This document shows positions 4,513 to 6,419 of a DNA stretch of 6,419 bases, piece after piece. A program made the position numbers and the translations under genes. Location: NCBI GenBank assembly GCA_005884155.1, contig VAXD01000068.1, forward strand, positions 13,384 to 19,802, in the 5' to 3' direction. The DNA is from Actinomycetota bacterium (GTDB taxonomy: Bacteria; Actinomycetota; Thermoleophilia; Gaiellales; Gaiellaceae). Every line of letters starts with the position of its first letter. The stretch's first letter is position 1. The notes beneath the pieces were generated by a model, which saw nothing but the letters and a program-made list of their open reading frames with translations, searched no databases and was not told the origin of the DNA.

Positions 4513-6419
4513 CTACGCCGTCGGCGCAGGAACGGCGCTTGTGGCTTCTTCCTCCGCGCCGCCCTGGGCGATCCGGCGCCGACGAACGGCCTTCTGCAGT
4601 TCGGAGGCCGCGACAATCGTGAGCGCCGACAGGAGGCAGATGATCCACTCGCGACCCGTGAGGCTGACCGTGCCGAGGATCCGCTGGAAGACCTGGACCT
4701 CCGCGCCGAACAGGATCGCGATCGCCGAGAGCCCCGTCGCCTTCAGCAGCCTCCGGTCGGCGAGCGACTCGGAGCTGAAGATCGAGGCCAGATCGTCCTT
4801 GACGGCGAACGAGAGGAAGACGTTGGCGATCGCGAATGTCGTCATCCCCATCGTGCGGGCAACCGCGGTGTCGTGAGCGTCGTTCGCCCACCAGATCACC
4901 CCGAGAGTCGTGCCACCGAGGATCAAGCCCATTACCGCCAGCCAAGCCAGCAGGTTGCGGCTCAGGATCGGCTCCTTCTCGGGCCGCGGCTTGCGCTCCA
5001 TCAGGCCGGGCGAGGCCTCGCCGTACCCGAGGCCGACCGCCTGGAAGACCTGCGTCGTGAAGTTCACCCACAGCGTCTGCAGCGGCACGAACGGCACGCC
5101 GCCCACGATGTTGAAGATGCTCGCGCCGAGGAACGTGACGATGAAGCCGATCAGCGCGGCCATCTGGAACTGGATGTACTTCTTCAGGTTGTCGTAGAGA
5201 CCGCGGCCGATCTCGACCGCCTTGACGATCGTCGAGAAGTCGTCGTCGGTGAGGATCATCGCGGCGGCCTCCTTCGAGACCTCGGTCCCGGTGATGCCCA
5301 TCGCGATGCCGATGTCGGACCGCTTCAGCGCCGGCGCGTCGTTGACGCCGTCCCCGGTCATCGCGACGACGTGGCCGCGGCGCTTGAGCGTGTCGACGAG
5401 CCGGACCTTGTCCTCGGGCGTGACGCGCGCGATCACGCCGATCTCGTCGATCTGGGCCAGCGCCTCGTCGTCGCTCATGGCAGCCCACTCGGCGCCGGTG
5501 ATCGCCCGCCCTTCGATGCCGAGCTTCCCGGCGATCGCCGCTGCGGTGACCGCGTGGTCGCCGGTGATCATGCGCACCTGGATCCCGGCCGACTTCGCCT
5601 TGGCGATCGCGGCCTTCGCCTGCGGCCGCGGCGGATCGACGATTCCGACCAGCGCGAGCAGCGTGAGCCCGTCGACGAGCGGGAGCAGGTCCGCGTCCGG
5701 GTCGAACGTGCCGGGGTCGAAGTCCTTGCGCGCAGTCGCGAGCACACGCAGGCCCTGCTCGCCCAGCCGCGTGTTCTCCTCGAGGTACTTCGATGTGAAC
5801 TCCTCGTTCGCCTCGACCGGCTGGAGGTCCGCGCCGAGCGCCGACGAGCTCCGCGCGAGCAGCTGGTCGGGGGCGCCCTTGACGAAGGCCCGGACGACCT
5901 CGTTGCCTTCCGCGTCCTGCATGCGGTGGAACGTCGCCATCAGCTTGTAGTCGGAGTCGAACGGAAGATCCGCCACGCGCGGGTACTTGGCCCTGGTCTC
6001 CGGGCCGTCGAGGCCGCCCTTCTCGGCCAGCACGACGAGGGCGCCCTCCGTCGGGTCGCCGATCAGCTCGCCGTCTGTCACGACCGCGTCCGAGGCCAGC
6101 AGCATTGGCAGCAGGAACTGCTCGAGCGGCACCTCGGGCTGCCCGCCGACGTGCTTGATCACCCCGTCCGTCGAATAGCCGTTCCCCGAGATCGAGTAGC
6201 GGCGGCCGACCGTCGCCAGCTCGACTGCGGTCATTTGATTGAGGGTCAACGTGCCGGTCTTGTCGGAGTTGATCGCCGAGGTCGAGCCGAGCGTCTCGGT
6301 CGAGCGGAGCCGCTTCACGATCGCGTTCGCCCGCGCCAGGATTTGCGTCCCCATCGACAGGATCGTGGTCACCACCGCGGGCAGGCCTGTCGGGATCGCC
6401 GAGACGGCGAAGGCGATCG
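4513..6419 (-). CDS. P2-like cation-transporting P-type ATPase, N-terminus cut by window edge
   Basis: The frame is open to the right edge; 634 residues are visible from the first whole codon at 6417, so about 250-300 N-terminal residues (M1-M3 and the actuator domain) are missing relative to typical P2 pumps. In order: the M4 motif AIPTGLP (7-13); the phosphorylation site SDKTGTLT with Asp52; the nucleotide-binding KGAPD (180-184); DPPR (261-264); TGD (285-287); TPEDK (333-337); the hinge GDGVNDAPAL (355-364); then six C-terminal helices M5-M10 (about 416-436, 442-465, 488-508, 523-539, 558-577, 590-606) and an Arg-rich then Glu/Ala-rich tail. The pump would couple ATP hydrolysis to ion transport through an Asp-phosphate intermediate in the cytoplasmic membrane. 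All catalytic motifs are intact. Oddly, the acidic ligands of Ca2+ pumps are absent: Thr replaces Glu in the PEGLP motif, M5 has no acid, M6 reads WVNFTTQ and M8 reads TFAIAN. The substrate is therefore unknown. Confidence 0.92.
   Translation of the reverse strand, partial: IAFAVSAIPTGLPAVVTTILSMGTQILARANAIVKRLRSTETLGSTSAINSDKTGTLTLNQMTAVELATVGRRYSISGNGYSTDGVIKHVGGQPEVPLEQFLLPMLLASDAVVTDGELIGDPTEGALVVLAEKGGLDGPETRAKYPRVADLPFDSDYKLMATFHRMQDAEGNEVVRAFVKGAPDQLLARSSSALGADLQPVEANEEFTSKYLEENTRLGEQGLRVLATARKDFDPGTFDPDADLLPLVDGLTLLALVGIVDPPRPQAKAAIAKAKSAGIQVRMITGDHAVTAAAIAGKLGIEGRAITGAEWAAMSDDEALAQIDEIGVIARVTPEDKVRLVDTLKRRGHVVAMTGDGVNDAPALKRSDIGIAMGITGTEVSKEAAAMILTDDDFSTIVKAVEIGRGLYDNLKKYIQFQMAALIGFIVTFLGASIFNIVGGVPFVPLQTLWVNFTTQVFQAVGLGYGEASPGLMERKPRPEKEPILSRNLLAWLAVMGLILGGTTLGVIWWANDAHDTAVARTMGMTTFAIANVFLSFAVKDDLASIFSSESLADRRLLKATGLSAIAILFGAEVQVFQRILGTVSLTGREWIICLLSALTIVAASELQKAVRRRRIAQGGAEEEATSAVPAPTA

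Noticed and set aside
4422..4616. Longer start for the CYTH-like gene
   Set aside because: The extra 65 residues contain a run of arginines, overlap the ATPase end and lack a ribosome binding site; AAAGGA supports 4421.
4418..5950. Out-of-frame openings across the ATPase gene, including 242 antisense codons at 5222-5950 and 356 codons at 4418-5488
   Set aside because: They mirror the codon bias of the ATPase, which has all expected P-type motifs in its own frame.
1..6419. Possible mobile element, CRISPR array, tRNA or rRNA
   Set aside because: No transposase or integrase frame, no direct repeat array, no terminal inverted repeats and no RNA-gene-like stretch was seen; the genes are packed with gaps under about 100 bases.

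Overview
The window is a densely packed, GC-rich bacterial segment (about two thirds G+C by eye). GTG starts, overlapping stop/start codons and actinobacterial-looking proteins point to a high-GC actinobacterium, perhaps of the Thermoleophilia type. The taxonomic guess is inference and no marker gene is present. There are eight protein genes, two of them cut by the window edges. I see no RNA gene, insertion sequence, CRISPR array or gene-free stretch longer than about 90 bases.

Layout, left to right. On the plus strand (1-1825): the 3' part of a flippase-like integral membrane protein (LPG_synthase_TM/UPF0104 family), then a likely two-gene unit of a 69-aa membrane protein and a tandem PRC-barrel protein. 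On the minus strand (1811-3149): a SixA-like histidine phosphatase translationally coupled to an RDD-family membrane protein whose reading frame is broken by an apparent one-base deletion. Divergent from sixA and 54 bases away is a Nudix hydrolase on the plus strand (3204-3611). It resembles the Nudix half of actinobacterial MutT1, whose other half is a SixA-like domain. Convergent with it, 3 bases away on the minus strand, is a CYTH-like protein (3615-4421). Upstream of that gene on the same strand is the C-terminal two thirds of a P2-like P-type ATPase (4513 to the right edge).

How they may work together. The centre (SixA, Nudix, CYTH) holds three families that act on phospho-histidine, nucleotide polyphosphates and triphosphate or polyphosphate, so a phosphate-metabolite housekeeping neighbourhood is plausible but not proven. 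The rest is envelope-related: flippase-like protein, small membrane protein, RDD protein and cation pump.

The observations most worth a second look are: a P-type ATPase that keeps all the catalytic motifs but has lost the acidic membrane residues that bind Ca2+ in SERCA; the divergent split version of the MutT1 domain pair; the RDD frameshift; and hairpins at gene ends, one of which is built from the two facing stop codons of convergent genes.
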